This document shows, in pieces, positions 47,951 to 60,101 of a stretch of 64,000 nt of DNA (position 1 is the stretch's first letter; each line of letters opens with the position of its first letter). Source of the DNA: Rotaria sordida (taxonomy: Eukaryota > Rotifera > Eurotatoria > Philodinida > Philodinidae); NCBI GenBank assembly GCA_905250125.1, contig CAJNOL010001376.1, positions 1 to 64,000 of the forward strand. Reading direction: 5' to 3'. A model generated the notes under the pieces. It saw only the letters and a program-made list of their open reading frames with translations, did not search any database and was not told the DNA's origin. Both the position numbers and the translations under genes were made by a program.

Positions 47951-49306
47951 GAGATAGAAAAAGACTCAATGAGTTGGAAGAATTAAAAAGGATTTTCTAC
48001 ATCAATAGTAATGGGCGATGCTGTTTCGAGTATCAGACATGATAATTTCGACATTGTTATTTCAATAGACTTCTGTCCCCTTATATCTCTGTTTTCGTTA
48101 CTGACAGTCATGCTGCTTTAATTGTTAAAGGTTTTTATTTAATAAATTGCTTACATGTACGATGAAGGTCATCATTCATTAACCATTGAACAAATGGAGC
48201 AGCATTAGCAAGACATTGAATGATGGAATTCATATAACAAATATTTAAACATTTTTTTGCTGCATTTGTATTATTGAGCCCCAAATCATGAACATGTGTG
48301 ATTGACCATTCCATATTCAGTTGAGATGACGTTAATGGAGCAGTATCATGAAAAAGTTTTTTTAAACGTTTCAATGGTGTTTCTTGAAGCCTTCGTGATT
48401 CAATAGTGCAGCAACCTAGATATAGAGTAAGATGGAAAAAAGCATAATAAACGCAAAAAAAACTAATGATTTATCTCACGACTAGCATCAGATTCATTAT
48501 GTTTGTTTAAAGATGATGAATTGATAAATGTAGATGTTAATGAAATATTTCTTTCTAAACATTTTATATAAAAAAAAATTAAAAGTTTATAAGTCTTACT
48601 TTCTTTAAATAAAACATTTTCTTCTGCAAAATCAGAACGTACAACATCAGCATCTACAAGAATAATAATTTCTAGTCGATGTAATATGGACAGCCGAAAT
48701 ATGTGTATTACCAAATTGGCTTGTGGTCGAGTGATTAGTAATTGTTTGATTTTCAATTAATGAAAATGTTGTTGGAGTAAAAATTTTTTTCGTTGAATGA
48801 ACCTATGAACAAAAACAACAATATTTTCTAAATTCAGATAATATTACACCGACTGCATTAATTGTAAATTCAGGATTTTCTTTTGATTCATTTTCATTCG
48901 ATGTCATGATATTACGAAAAAAATCAGTAACCACTTGCTTTACATTTCGACTGTTTTGAATATCACGTATAAGCATAAATGGAATATTGTGTGCAACAGC
49001 CGGTAATGCAGAATTAATACCTTCTTCAATTTCTTTCATACATAGTTCAAGTGCACGTTCAAATTTCAGCGATGATTTGGTGCTAAATCGTTTTTTAAAA
49101 TCAATTTTGTCACCATATAAATCCTTTTTTATTTGACTAACTTGAATATGGTGCATGTGTGCAACTACATCAATTGGTAATGATTCACCAAATTCGTTCC
49201 ATGCATCAAGCACTGCTGCAGCTCTATTTTGAATTCGTTGATGATGAAGATGCAATTGACCATTATGTTTGGCACCATTGACAGTACGAATATTAACAGA
49301 ACTCAT

Positions 49307-49744
49307 TGTAACTTGTATATAGATTATCTAAATTTTATAGAAATTCACTATTATTGCAAATGAAAATGAGATTCTAAAGTTAGAAAAACGATTAACGAAA
49401 AAAGTAAACTGAACAAGTCGTATAATGCACATGTCAATAGAGTTGTGAAATAAGAATCTCAAATAGAGTAAACTTAGATACCTATTTTTCAATCAAAAAG
49501 TACCTTCTGGTGATTTGTTTTCGATAACAAAGTATCTCAGAGTATCTCAGCGAATAAGCGATGCAAGAAAACTATAATTACTACTATTGATATGTTTCAA
49601 TGAAAACTGAGTTCATGTGAAGGAAACAAAATATTAAAGAACAAACACAGATTAATACAAAAAAAGACTCCGATTGTCCCTCGTATGCAGTTAAATAACA
49701 ACCAATTTTCTTTTTCATACTACCGACGATGATTCAATTATAGA
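49307..49744. other. Intergenic, nothing recognised
   Basis: AT-rich sequence upstream of the USP relic; it contains a small direct repeat of AGTATCTCAG near 49535. Confidence 0.35.
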
Positions 49745-50025
49745 TACTGCTGTTACATGAATTGTTCACATATCAGGATCATCAGTTACTATCGTTGATG
49801 ATAAATTTATCTCAGTCTTATGATATGTATCAAAATTTTCTGCTTTATCATTATCAATAACAATTATTTGTTTTCCTTTACTTAAAAGTTCGACATTGCC
49901 ATCAGGTGAAATAAATGGACCATTTCATTCATTATTACTTTTCGGATTGTCAACACTGACTGTTAGTAATGTTTTATCGAACAATTTCTCAATTTTATAT
50001 GTTTCATCATGAAAAGGTCTGAATA
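49745..50025 (-). pseudogene. Coding relic with two stops, unidentified
   Basis: After an acceptor-like ATATATTCAG, one minus-strand frame reads KIEKLFDKTLLTVSVDNPKS, then a TGA at 49925-49927. It continues NGPFISPDGNVELLSKGKQ, IIVIDNDKAENFDTYHK, and IVTDDPDM before a second TGA at 49766-49768. Composition is clearly protein-like, but no domain is recognised and no partner exons are found. Confidence 0.4.
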
Positions 50026-50378
50026 TATATTCACAATAAGGCAAAACTAATTATATTTCATGTAGCCACCAAATATCCTACAGTATATTGAAAAACTGAT
50101 TACAACGTAATAAATATATATTGCTTGAGAAGTAGGTATGTACAAGAATAAATAATGAACGTACAAATGAGCAACAAAGTTCAAAATCTAAACGAGGGGA
50201 AGAAGTTTCAACCTTCTTCATGAATTTAGCAAAACCAAAACCATATGCTTCCGAGCTCCATCGAAAAGTAGAATACACAAACAGCGAAAAGATGATTAAA
50301 TCCTAAATCATGGCGTCACAAACAAGAAAAGTACTTTTTTATTTTACTTTATAAATTTTCACCTTAGTGCTATGTGTC

Positions 50379-50657
50379 CAAGGAGGAAACAGCTGAAATC
50401 AGATTTTTTTTTTATTTCTGTGATTTTTTGATTTTTTTTAATTTTAAATCAATGATTTAAAATAAAAAAAATAAAAAAATAATAAAAATCGAAACAATCA
50501 CAGAAATAAAAAAAATCTGACTTCAGATGTTTTACCTTTAATTGATGTTTTTACACAAAAGCGATTAAAAATTTTCTGATTTTTTTTATTTTTCAAATTT
50601 CTGGTTTTTTTTTTATTCAAAATTCATTAAAAATTAAAAAAAAGTTGTTTCCCCTTG
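50379..50657. mobile_element. 279-bp hAT-like MITE with perfect 8-bp duplication
   Basis: The ends CAAGGAGGAAACAGCT and AGTTGTTTCCCCTTG are inverted, and TATGTGTC flanks both sides (50371-50378 and 50658-50665). The interior has a long palindrome built on CAGATTTTTTTTTTATTTCTG and its complement. This family also occurs at 35633-35730. No coding content. Confidence 0.88.
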
Positions 50658-51763
50658 TATGTGTCTCACAATCAGAGGCAGAACACAAGCTTTTTTCAAA
50701 ATTGTAAGCGCCATAGTACGTTCCATTTGTTTACAGTATTTAATATTAAACATACTGGTCTGATAGGCTATCAATGACAACCATAAAAAAGATGAACAAA
50801 TTACAGTAAAACGTGGACTCGAATTTCAATGGTTCATTCGTTCTATGTGAAGTGAGCCACATTTCTTTGGCTGACATCTTTGCTTCACTTTCTACCACCG
50901 ATTCTGTTCAAATTGGATTTCGTTTAACAGCGGATTTGCTGGTAACAATGTGGATACTGGCGCTCAAATGTATCAAGTCTTAAGAAAATTCAGGTAAAAT
51001 TTTGGAAAAATGTAACCGAATCAGATAGTTTTTCCTCAACAGGTTCTAAAATATGCTTCTACGTTTTTCTCTTTTAGATAATAATAATAGTTTTGGCAAT
51101 GATTTTGAGAACGATCAACACTACTGATGTCATCATTATATGAAAATTTTAGCATCTGAGTAATCGATAGACAATTTTAATGATAATGAAAATTAGAAAA
51201 AAATATATTGAAATTGGATATTCTGATTATTGAAGCTATTTTGATAATTATAATTAACTTTTGATTATGACTTTCTGCATTATATTTCATACGCATATAT
51301 AGCATCGACTTATATTATATTTCATTCACTTGAATCTAGTATGTCTGAACCAGTTTCTATAGTTTTCCTAAGATCGACATGCTATCTTTCTGTATCTCAA
51401 TGATTATTCATGTCTACATTTCTGTCTGTTATCCATGGTAGTCCATAGAAAGTTTAACATTCACTTTTTTCTTTTTGTTTTTGTTTTTGTGGAACTTCAT
51501 GAGAGGTTTGCAAAAGAAATGAAAAGATAATCATCTGATTTCCTTTCCATTTTTTGTTACTCTTACTTTAAGCGTGATCAAAATAGTAAATGTTTTTAAA
51601 TAAAAATAAATTTAACAAATAGATGAAGTTAAAATAAATAAAATTTTTGCGAAATCATGATAATATCAGATCAGATTAGCAATAAACATGTTGTTAATAT
51701 GTAAAAAATCGGAAAACAAATCGTGATTTATCGTAATAATCACTAAAAATATCATTAAATATC

Positions 51764-51821
51764 GGCGATTAATCGCGATTTAGCTCACAATTATCGTTTC
51801 GATAAATCGCAATTAATCGCC
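51764..51821. repeat. Short inverted repeat
   Basis: GGCGATTAATCGCGATTTA pairs with TAAATCGCAATTAATCGCC across a loop of about 22 bases. The wider block has more AATCGC words and may be a decayed MITE. Confidence 0.6.
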
Positions 51822-51894
51822 AATTTTTCAGCGATTTTCAGCACATGGGTTCTTAAATAAACAAATAAGATTTTATTTGACTGTTGACAATAAA

Positions 51895-51968
51895 GGTGTG
51901 GGTGGAATGTGGGTGTGGGTGTAAAGGATAATAGTAGCACCTACACCCACACCCACATCCACCCACCC
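51895..51968. repeat. Telomere-like hairpin
   Basis: Left arm GGTGTGGGTGGAATGTGGGT GTGGGTGTA and right arm CTACACCCACACCCACATCC ACCCACCC are near-complete inverted copies of TGTGGG-type units. The loop is only about 14 bases. It is the cleanest hairpin of this class in the window. Confidence 0.8.
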
Positions 51969-52179
51969 TTTTTCATATATACCAAAAAACATTTTCAGAT
52001 GGCAATTTATTATTCAAAAATCACTGCAAGCTGTGAAGAATGTATCTTTCTATTGATTACTAACAAATTACCATAAGAATATGGGTAATTGGTCTAAAAA
52101 TTTGAATGCGTTCAATTGGAATTAAATTATCAATCTAAATCCTCTATCGTTCCTATGATATATACCACAAATTTTTTTC

Positions 52180-52289
52180 CTTCTTTTATGTACATTAAAA
52201 AGCTCAAAATACTGAGATCATTCCATACAGAACAGTCTCAGTAACCGAATGGTCTCAGTATTTTGATTTTTTAAATGTGTATAAAAGAG
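52180..52289. repeat. Foldback repeat
   Basis: CTTCTTTTATGTACATTAAA and CTCAAAATACTGAGATCATT on the left pair with ATGGTCTCAGTATTTTG and TGTGTATAAAAGAG on the right. Arms of about 42 bases surround a 20-base centre, which suggests a small non-autonomous element. Confidence 0.6.
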
Positions 52290-53087
52290 GAAAAAGTTTT
52301 AAAAGTATAGTTTCTTACACAGTTGTTTAAATTCTGTCCAATCATATATAAATCATTAAGAAAAAAATGTTACCTGAAATTTTGAGTTTTTTCAATCTTA
52401 CATAGATATTGGTACACATATTAGTCAAATTAGTTTATTTTTTTACGACTTTTCTTATATTAGAAGAATTAATAAACACAACATTTAACATTTGCATATT
52501 CTAAGTGGTAGAATAAGAATAGTATCTTGTCTTAGCAGAGGTGTACACATGATAAAAAGAAGCATAGAAAAGAAATGATTACAAAAACCATCGTCATCGT
52601 GTTAGGTTAATCCAACCGATTTCTATTCAAAATAAGAAGCCTATTCGAAGAATTTGTTTCTCCGTTGGATACCTCAAACTGTTGGCTACAAAATTTTCAT
52701 AGAACGTTTCTTTGAATATGGCATGCGTTCGCAGAGAAATAAAGAACAATTAGGTGATCCTCAAGTTGTTGTCCTCTGTTCCTCATCGCGTTACGCAACG
52801 TATTTTTCCTACTATTTTCAAACGGCTCAGTCAAACGAGCATATTTTCAGAGATTTTGCAGATGGGAAAGGTACATCTTAGAACGAAAGAACAAACCTTC
52901 TGAGCACTCTGATTGCTGAGAAAAATTAATAAACTATCACCAAAGCGTCATCGCGTTATGCTCGTATAAGCTGATATGTATCAATAATAATTAATAATAA
53001 TAGTACGAAGTAATATCCTAATTCCAGTACATATTTTGTCTACTTCTGGAATTCGATCTGTAAAAAGAAAAAAGCAAGAATACCAGA

Positions 53088-53161
53088 GTGTGGGTGTGAA
53101 TGTTAATCTTCTTCTCATGTACATCCACAGCTACACTCATCCATACCCGCACCCACACCCA
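53088..53161. repeat. Telomere-like inverted pair
   Basis: GTGTGGGTGTGAATG on the left and CATACCCGCACCCACACCCA on the right, separated by about 40 bases. The arms are complementary for two to three units. Confidence 0.65.
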
Positions 53162-53813
53162 GATGTATCGATGAATTATGAAAGAATGGACGGGCACATT
53201 TCGAAGAACTCGAAAACATATATAGGTATCAATCTTCGGTTTCCGTCATTTTGTAGGTCATTCCTTTATCTCACAATAAATAATAAGAGCTTTGAAAAAA
53301 TTCGAATATTGCTCTCTTAAGTTCTACGAACCTCATGCTTGCAAATGAACAGCCGATGTTCGCACTCTTTGATGCTTCTTTAATATCAAGTTCGATCTTT
53401 TCTCAATTAAAATCTATTCAGAATAGAACAAAACAAAATTCATATGCTCACTATCAATCTGTCAGAATAAGAAAAAGAAAAACAGATTCTGTCATGTTCA
53501 AGAATCACTATCGTATCAATATAGAATCGATGAAGTCATAAATTTGAGTTTATTTCAAACATGAGGATTGACAAATTGCACACAGAATGTCACTTGTGAT
53601 ATTTGTTCTGTTATTTGGCATGGGATTGAAATAGAACGACAGATTGTGTAATTATGTCAATTCAATACTTCATTAGAGTATTGACAAATAAAATTTGAGA
53701 GCTTGTCAATATCCGAGAGGAAAAATTAACTTCAGCCTCAACTTCATTTATTTCATTCATTTGCAGTTTTTCTCTCGCAAGTAGAAATGTTTTCAAAATG
53801 AAAGTATACACTG

Positions 53814-56800
53814 ATGTTGTTATCTATAGTCGCCAGTTTTTTTCTAATGTTGACGAAAACGTTAAGTTATATTCTACTTTATAATACGGAAAATAAGCCA
53901 ATTTTTGAAAAATTTGATTGCATCTATTACAATTATGAAGTCGGAGTTGAGATCGCCTATTGCCGGCGTCCGCATCATAGCCAACTACTTAATCGAAATC
54001 GAACTGAATGTAATAATCAGGGAGAATTAAAACGATTTCACGATCTAATCGCTCAAAATATTCATCCGAATGATATTCTCAAATGGAGCTCCAGTGTAGA
54101 GATGGTTGATCGATATGCTAGAGTCTTCTACAATCATTCATTGTTGAACGACGATGAATTTATATGTAACTGTATAAAACCAGGAACATTTGGCAAATAT
54201 TGTGAATATCAATTGACACATGGAGCAAAATCATTCGCAGAAACCATTGAAATCCAGTTCGAACAAAAAAAATTACTTGATTCATGGAATACCCAGCGCT
54301 ATGGAAAAATTATTTGCTATGAAACTTTACCCTGTTATTCGGGAGATCTATGTCTCGATTGGCGAGAAATATGTGATGGTTTTTCTAGATGTTTGAATGG
54401 AATCGATGAAGAAAATTGGGATAAACTCGAATTCAATGAATGTGAAGATGACGAATTTCGATGCACCAATGGTATGTGCATTGCCGAAGAATTCTGGCTG
54501 GATGGTTAGTATACGAAGACTTTCATAATGTTTCTCATTTATTCATATCTGACATTTATCGATAGGTGACCACGACTGTATGGATTGGAGTGATGAATAT
54601 TTTCAAGGTCATGGTCAATGGTGTTCGTTCAAGCCAAACTCAATCGAATGCGATGAACATTTTTGTATATCAGGTATGTACTCTTGTAGTGATGGAGAAT
54701 GTATCAATTGGCATACACGCTTGGCATTTCAACGACATGGACCAGCTGAAGATGACTGTTTTACCAAACGCAATCTAAATTACATGTGCGAAGCTGGGCC
54801 ACATCGATCAACTTGGACAATGGACAATGGACTTTGTTGGCCAGATCCAAACTATGATGATTATCGTTATCCGTCTGGAAATATGACTGATGAAGAAATT
54901 TGTCAATACCTTTTTCGATGTTTTCTATCCAACGGTTTTGAATATGATTGTCCATGTAATCGTCTCAACTGTACATCAATGTTAATAGATGTATGTCCGA
55001 CAGATGCTCGATTGATTCTTTATCCACCTGAAGGATTGATCAATTCGAATGTTTTGTTTTTTTATAACCTAAGTGAATCGATGGATAACCACAATTTCCA
55101 AATATTTGCATTACATCGAAATCAACGATGTCGAGGCTTTGTTTTTGAGGCTCATGAACCGTATTTTATACCGTTTGAACATGGTATTCTCACCACTGCT
55201 CGATCGAATCATGTACTTTGTAAGTTGAATAATTCGAATGTCGGATTTCGGAATCCAAACTCTTCATTTCGACATGATCCATTCTGTTGGAATGATTCAT
55301 TAACTTTCAATGGTCGTCCCTATGCAGTTCAACTTGATATGTGCGATGAAGCAGGTGAATGCATTTCACAATATCGAATTCGTGATCGATCATACGATTG
55401 TCTAGCAGGTGAAGATGAGCTGAAAATTATTAAGAAGAATTTTTGTACAGGTAATGTTGGTCGACAACGTTTCCAGTGTTACAATGACGAAAACCGATGT
55501 CTTCCATTGAACTACTTGGGCTCAGCAACAACAGAATGTTCAAATAGCTACGATGAAATGTGGTATGGTACAGATGCACCACTTCAAATACAATTACCAT
55601 GTACAAAATATGACAAAGAAAGTTGTTCTGATGCAAAAGAATACATTCGACAATCATCAATTAGAAACTGGACTTTAAATAGTACCATCATGGATGAAGC
55701 TTTGCACAGAAAATGGATGATTTTTCGTTGGTATTGTGATAGTTGGTGGAATTTAGCCAATCATACCGATGAAATCCATTCGTCATGCCAATATTGGGTT
55801 TGTCAAAATCATCGAGATCAATATCAATGTCGATCAGGACAATGTATTGATCTTGAGTGGGTTTGTGATGGTGAATGGGATTGTGCTGATGCGTCAGATG
55901 AAGAAGGGATCCTACTCATCGACAAATGGTCGCCTCATAATGCTCGATTGCCTGATATAAATCATCGTCGTCAGCAATGTCGAGAATATTATCTGCGAGC
56001 ACCATTCTCGACGATTTGTAATATTTCTTTCGAATTCGGATGTTATCGAGCAAATGTAACCGATCCATTGAATATTGAAATCAATCGTCCATGCATTAAT
56101 CTCACACAAATTGGCGATAATAAAGAAGATTGTTACAATGCTTATGACGAGAAAAATACATTTTCTGCAAATGCTCGCTCAGGTGATATTTGGGGTTTTC
56201 ATTTTCGTTGCGACACCAAGCACAAGAACTACGTCGATGCATGTGATTCGGGCTTAGATCAGAATTGTACGGATATAGTTTGCTCAATCTATCTAGATAA
56301 AGATGGATCATGTTCAAATATCTATGATTTCATTTGTCTCAACAATAGTCAGTGCGTCAAAAATGGTCGATGTAACGGCATCCGTGAGTGTTCGTATGGT
56401 GAAGATGAATATTGGTGTCCGATGGGATCGATCCAAAATCGAATTGAGTATCGAGCGGACAAAAGGGAATTATGGTCACAGCATTCGGATTATATACTTC
56501 CACCCTGGTATCCACCTGAACATATGGAAGAAACGAACGAAGAGACAAATATCAGTAGTGATCATAATTCGACTTGGAACACCTATTCATATCGATGCAA
56601 TCGTGGTATAGCCATTTTAGAAAAAAATGAAACCCGATGTCTATGTCCTCCGGCTTATTACGGTAGTTGGTGTGAATTTTTCAGTGATCGCATCAGTTTC
56701 ATTTTACATGTTGATCGAAAAACGATGCCGACAAGGATTTCGAATGTGACACTACGAATCCTGGTCACTTTGTGGTTTGAAAATATGACATTCGATCATC

Positions 56801-59028
56801 ATACATTGACCATTGTGCCCTGGATTGAAAGAGATCAAATAATCAAACATAAATTTTATCTAGTCTATTCTCGGATGGATACCATGCTCGAACACAAACG
56901 AGCGCGTTTTCATAATCGAACTGATGTCAGTTTGAATCATCCATATTCTGTTCATTTCGATCTTTTCTCTCTAGAAAATAATACTATGATTGATGCACTT
57001 GGCTCATGGCATTATCCGATATATTTCGACTTTCTACCTGCCTTTCGTATGGCTCTGACATTGAAGTTTCCTGCTCGGTTTGCCAATACGACTCACTATA
57101 ATGACTCAGAACATCATTGCAATGAGAATTCTACCTATTTGCCAATATTCAATCGAAATGATTCGTATTTTTGTTCATGTAAAACAGGTTACTATGGAGT
57201 CAATTGTTCACTATATGAACCACGTTGTAACATCGAATGTTCACATGATGCATGCTGTGCTGTACGACAGCCGAATTTCTACTGTATATGTCCGCTGCAT
57301 CGTTTCGGACCAACTTGTCACATAAACATGGATGCATGTATTTCGAACCCTTGCTTGAACAATGGTAGTTGCCATCTGAAGTATGATCTCAGTGAAGAAA
57401 TGTCGTATCTGTGTATCTGTACGAACCGTTTCTATGGCAATCGATGTGAATATACGAATGCATCAGTACGTATAGAATTAAACATGACAATGAATCTGTC
57501 GATTCGAGCTTCTGTTGTGCAGTTGTACAACATCGCTGATTACTTCCGACTGATTTGCCAAAATCAGCAAATTCATCATAGTTTACCATCGATCATTTAC
57601 TATGATCATTCTGGTATTCATGCACCTCACATCGGTCTGCTTAAACTGTATGAAGACAAGGCACATGTTACCTATTTCATTATGTATATCTTGAATAAAA
57701 TGACGATTGACATTCGTTTGTCACCTCAGCTGTGCCCGCACGTTGAATCATTATTCTCAAAAGGTAAATAATAAGTAATCGTTGATTACGATAATGAATA
57801 TTTTTTCTCTCTTTTAGCTGTAGATAGATCTGTTCCAGGTATCTTTCACTATCATCAGATTTGTCGTAATGATACCGAACGGTTCTGTTTCTACGATCAA
57901 AATTTTCTTTGTGTCTGTCAAGATGATCACTATCGTGCAGACTGCTTTAGTTATGATAGTCAATTAGATCAATGTGATCGATGTCTAGCCGGAGGACGAT
58001 GTCTACAAGGCGATCAAAAAGATGTGAATGATTTTATTTGTCTTTGTCCGACATGTTATCAAGGACGTCGATGTGAATTTAGCTTAGAACCATTTGGTTT
58101 TACGATTGATTCACTAATGAGCAACTATTCGAAACAAACGAAGTGTATTTATTTTTCTATCACTTTTCTTCTATTCATAATTGGTCTCTTTAATAATCTT
58201 TGTTCTATTGTTACTTTTAAACGACCTAAGCCTCGACAATTCGGTGTCGGAAACTATTTGTTTACTGTGTCGTGTCTCAATCAAATCGCTTTATTTTGTT
58301 TATTAACGAAACTAATTCAAATAATGATGAATGTCAATCCCTTTTACATTTGTAAAGGAATCTCCTACATTCTTTCAGTTTCGACACGATCGACGTATTG
58401 GTTGATGAGTTGGGTGACCATCGATCGGCTGCTAATCATCTGCTTTCCGATGTCAACAACATTAAAAAATGCTCGTTTATCTGTCAAAATTAATGTTTTC
58501 ACGTTACTGACTCTTTTCATCATGCATGCTCATGAAATTGTTGGTTACACCATGATTGAATACGATGACAATAAATTGTCAACTTGCGTAATCAGCTTCA
58601 GTCATCCTGTAATTTTAACCTACAATCGAATTTCGACACTCATTCATCATTTGCTTCCATTTATCATTCAAGTAGTGTCGGTGACATTTTTGATTATAAT
58701 GATCGCCAATAGTCGAGTACGAACAGTCGATCGAACAGTGACATTTGGACAAGTGATCAAAAAAGAAATGCGAACTCAAAAAGAACTCTATATCATTCCT
58801 ATCATCATCATTCTTTCGGTTCTGCCTCAAGCTGTATTCACCTTTAGCTTAGCCTGTAATCAATTAACGGACTGGCAACGGCACGCTTTGCTTGGCACTT
58901 ATCTTCTTTCTTTTTCTCCACAGATACTCGGCTTCATTCTTTATGTAATGCCATCGACAGCATACAGGAAGGAATTCGCTTCAACAAATCTAGCCCAGAA
59001 TGCTCTTTCGTTCTTATTCCATGATTAA
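53814..59028 (+). CDS. EGF/LDLa ectodomain receptor with C-terminal 7TM
   Basis: Exons 53814-54504, 54566-57763 and 57818-59028 join in phase 1 across introns of 61 and 54 nt to give 1,699 residues. A signal peptide (MLLSIVASFFLMLTKTLSYI) precedes a Cys-rich ectodomain of about 1,380 residues. This has an EGF-type end (CIKPGTFGKYCEY, about 120), LDLa modules (FRCTNGMCIAEEFWLDGDHD CMDWSDE, about 220-240; YQCRSGQCIDLEWVCDGEWD CADASDEE, about 650; CVKNGRCNGIRECSYGEDEY), and EGF-like modules (CLCPPAYYGSWCEF, about 920; CSCKTGYYGVNC, about 1100; ACISNPCLNNGSCHLKY, about 1130; CLCPTCYQGRRCEF, about 1370). Residues 1405-1680 hold seven hydrophobic segments of rhodopsin type: WVTIDRLLIICFP after TM3 in place of DRY, and SPQILGFILYVMPS in TM7. 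Many NxS/T sites fit surface exposure. The best guess is an orphan G-protein-coupled receptor binding a large or lipoprotein-like ligand. The frame is intact; the ATG at 53814 gives the signal peptide. Confidence 0.92.
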
Positions 59029-60101
59029 GATAGGAAGCTCTGTTGCATAACTGTTTGAAAATGATTTTTGTTTCTTGCGTACAGATTTAATGAACTAATC
59101 ATAAAATTTACACCAATAATGAATGCTACATTTGCAATCATCAAGAAGAAAACGATGAATTGAATCGTATAAATTTATACATATTAAAAGAGAAACAATT
59201 AGAATCATCTGCTGAGCAACTTTACGATTTTTAGTTTTATCACTGTGAACTCCTTTTGAAATACTCACTTTTCAATCCGATCACTATTCAAATAACAATT
59301 AGAAATAAAATCCATTTGCAATTCAACGAGAAGACCGATTTTAGTCATAAATATGGTGATAAAAATTACCGGTAGGATTGACGATGTCAACGACTAAATA
59401 TCAGAGCCAATATCACATGTTTTATGTTTGCGAAAACTGAGAAAGGAATATATGTTGCTTACAAAACCCAAGATTCTCGACAAATACAAACGTTATTAGA
59501 CATATAGTATTATTCAAAAAGTATTGACCTTCGTCTTCACATAAATCGAAGCTATGAAAATCGTAAATTCTATTGCGCTCAGCGTTCAAACCATAAGTGT
59601 GAGTATACAGTCTTTCACTGCATCTACACTCAGTACTGCGAACTTATTCCTCTTTGAAAAGAAGGCTGAATCTTCAGAACTTTAATACTCACAGCAATAA
59701 TGAAAACGTGATAGATGAGAATTGAAAAACAAAAGATGAAGTCGAGTTTACAAAAAATTGGCATAGTTCATCAATAGTTAACTATGGCTTCTCAACATTT
59801 TTATCTTCAATAATGTAAGGTATTTGAGTTGAAACACTATTAGCAAATGTGTGCAATAAAGTGAAGCAATAATGTATAATTTTTTTTATTCGACGGCATA
59901 TAACTATAGTGTGACCTAACTAAACGTGCTCCTTTTTGTAAAATTATAAAAAAAAATTTTACTTAACTTTCATTTAGTCACAAGCAAAAAAGCATATATC
60001 TGAAATAACATTGTCAATGGCAAAATAAAAAGTTCACTTCATTGTATTCTATAATGCACTCCTATTTAGAAAAAGCTTTCAATGAAATACCGAAAGTAAA
60101 T
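59029..60101. other. Intergenic downstream of receptor gene
   Basis: AT-rich, with no open frame worth calling. The receptor's 3' untranslated region and polyadenylation site should lie in the first few hundred bases. Confidence 0.4.

Larger units (their letters stand above)
44334..49306 (-). pseudogene. Ubiquitin-specific protease (USP), probably inactivated
   Basis: Exons 48848-49306, 48712-48802, 48600-48653, 48480-48554 and 48155-48415 join in phase. An N-terminal region of unknown family precedes a USP catalytic domain. The Cys box is CLNICYMNSIIQCLANAAPF, with the nucleophile at codon 48237-48239. After a 1.5 kb intron, exon 45385-46655 carries the fingers (FCSCCLLRL), CQEDPSEFL, the CxxC pair (FFCSKCRTK), and the His box (QLNAVVVHFGETVDSSHIF ... 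DAYILCYSK). The expected order is complete, resembling USP36/USP42. A 270-bp TA-flanked element with an in-frame stop sits in this exon (46261-46532). A TGA at 46063-46065 stands where a finger Cys codon is expected, before RICL. The 3' exons (44.3-45.35 kb) contain further stops and a frameshift near 45.0 kb. A working enzyme would remove ubiquitin from targets; this copy should not. Confidence 0.8.
50666..53813. other. Intergenic, repeats only
   Basis: Upstream of the receptor gene. It holds foldback repeats at 51764-51821 and 52180-52289 and telomere-like hairpins at 51895-51968 and 53088-53161. Open frames of 68-94 codons (52654-53541) lack motifs and one reads through a telomere-like tract. 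The receptor promoter must lie near the right edge. Confidence 0.45.
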
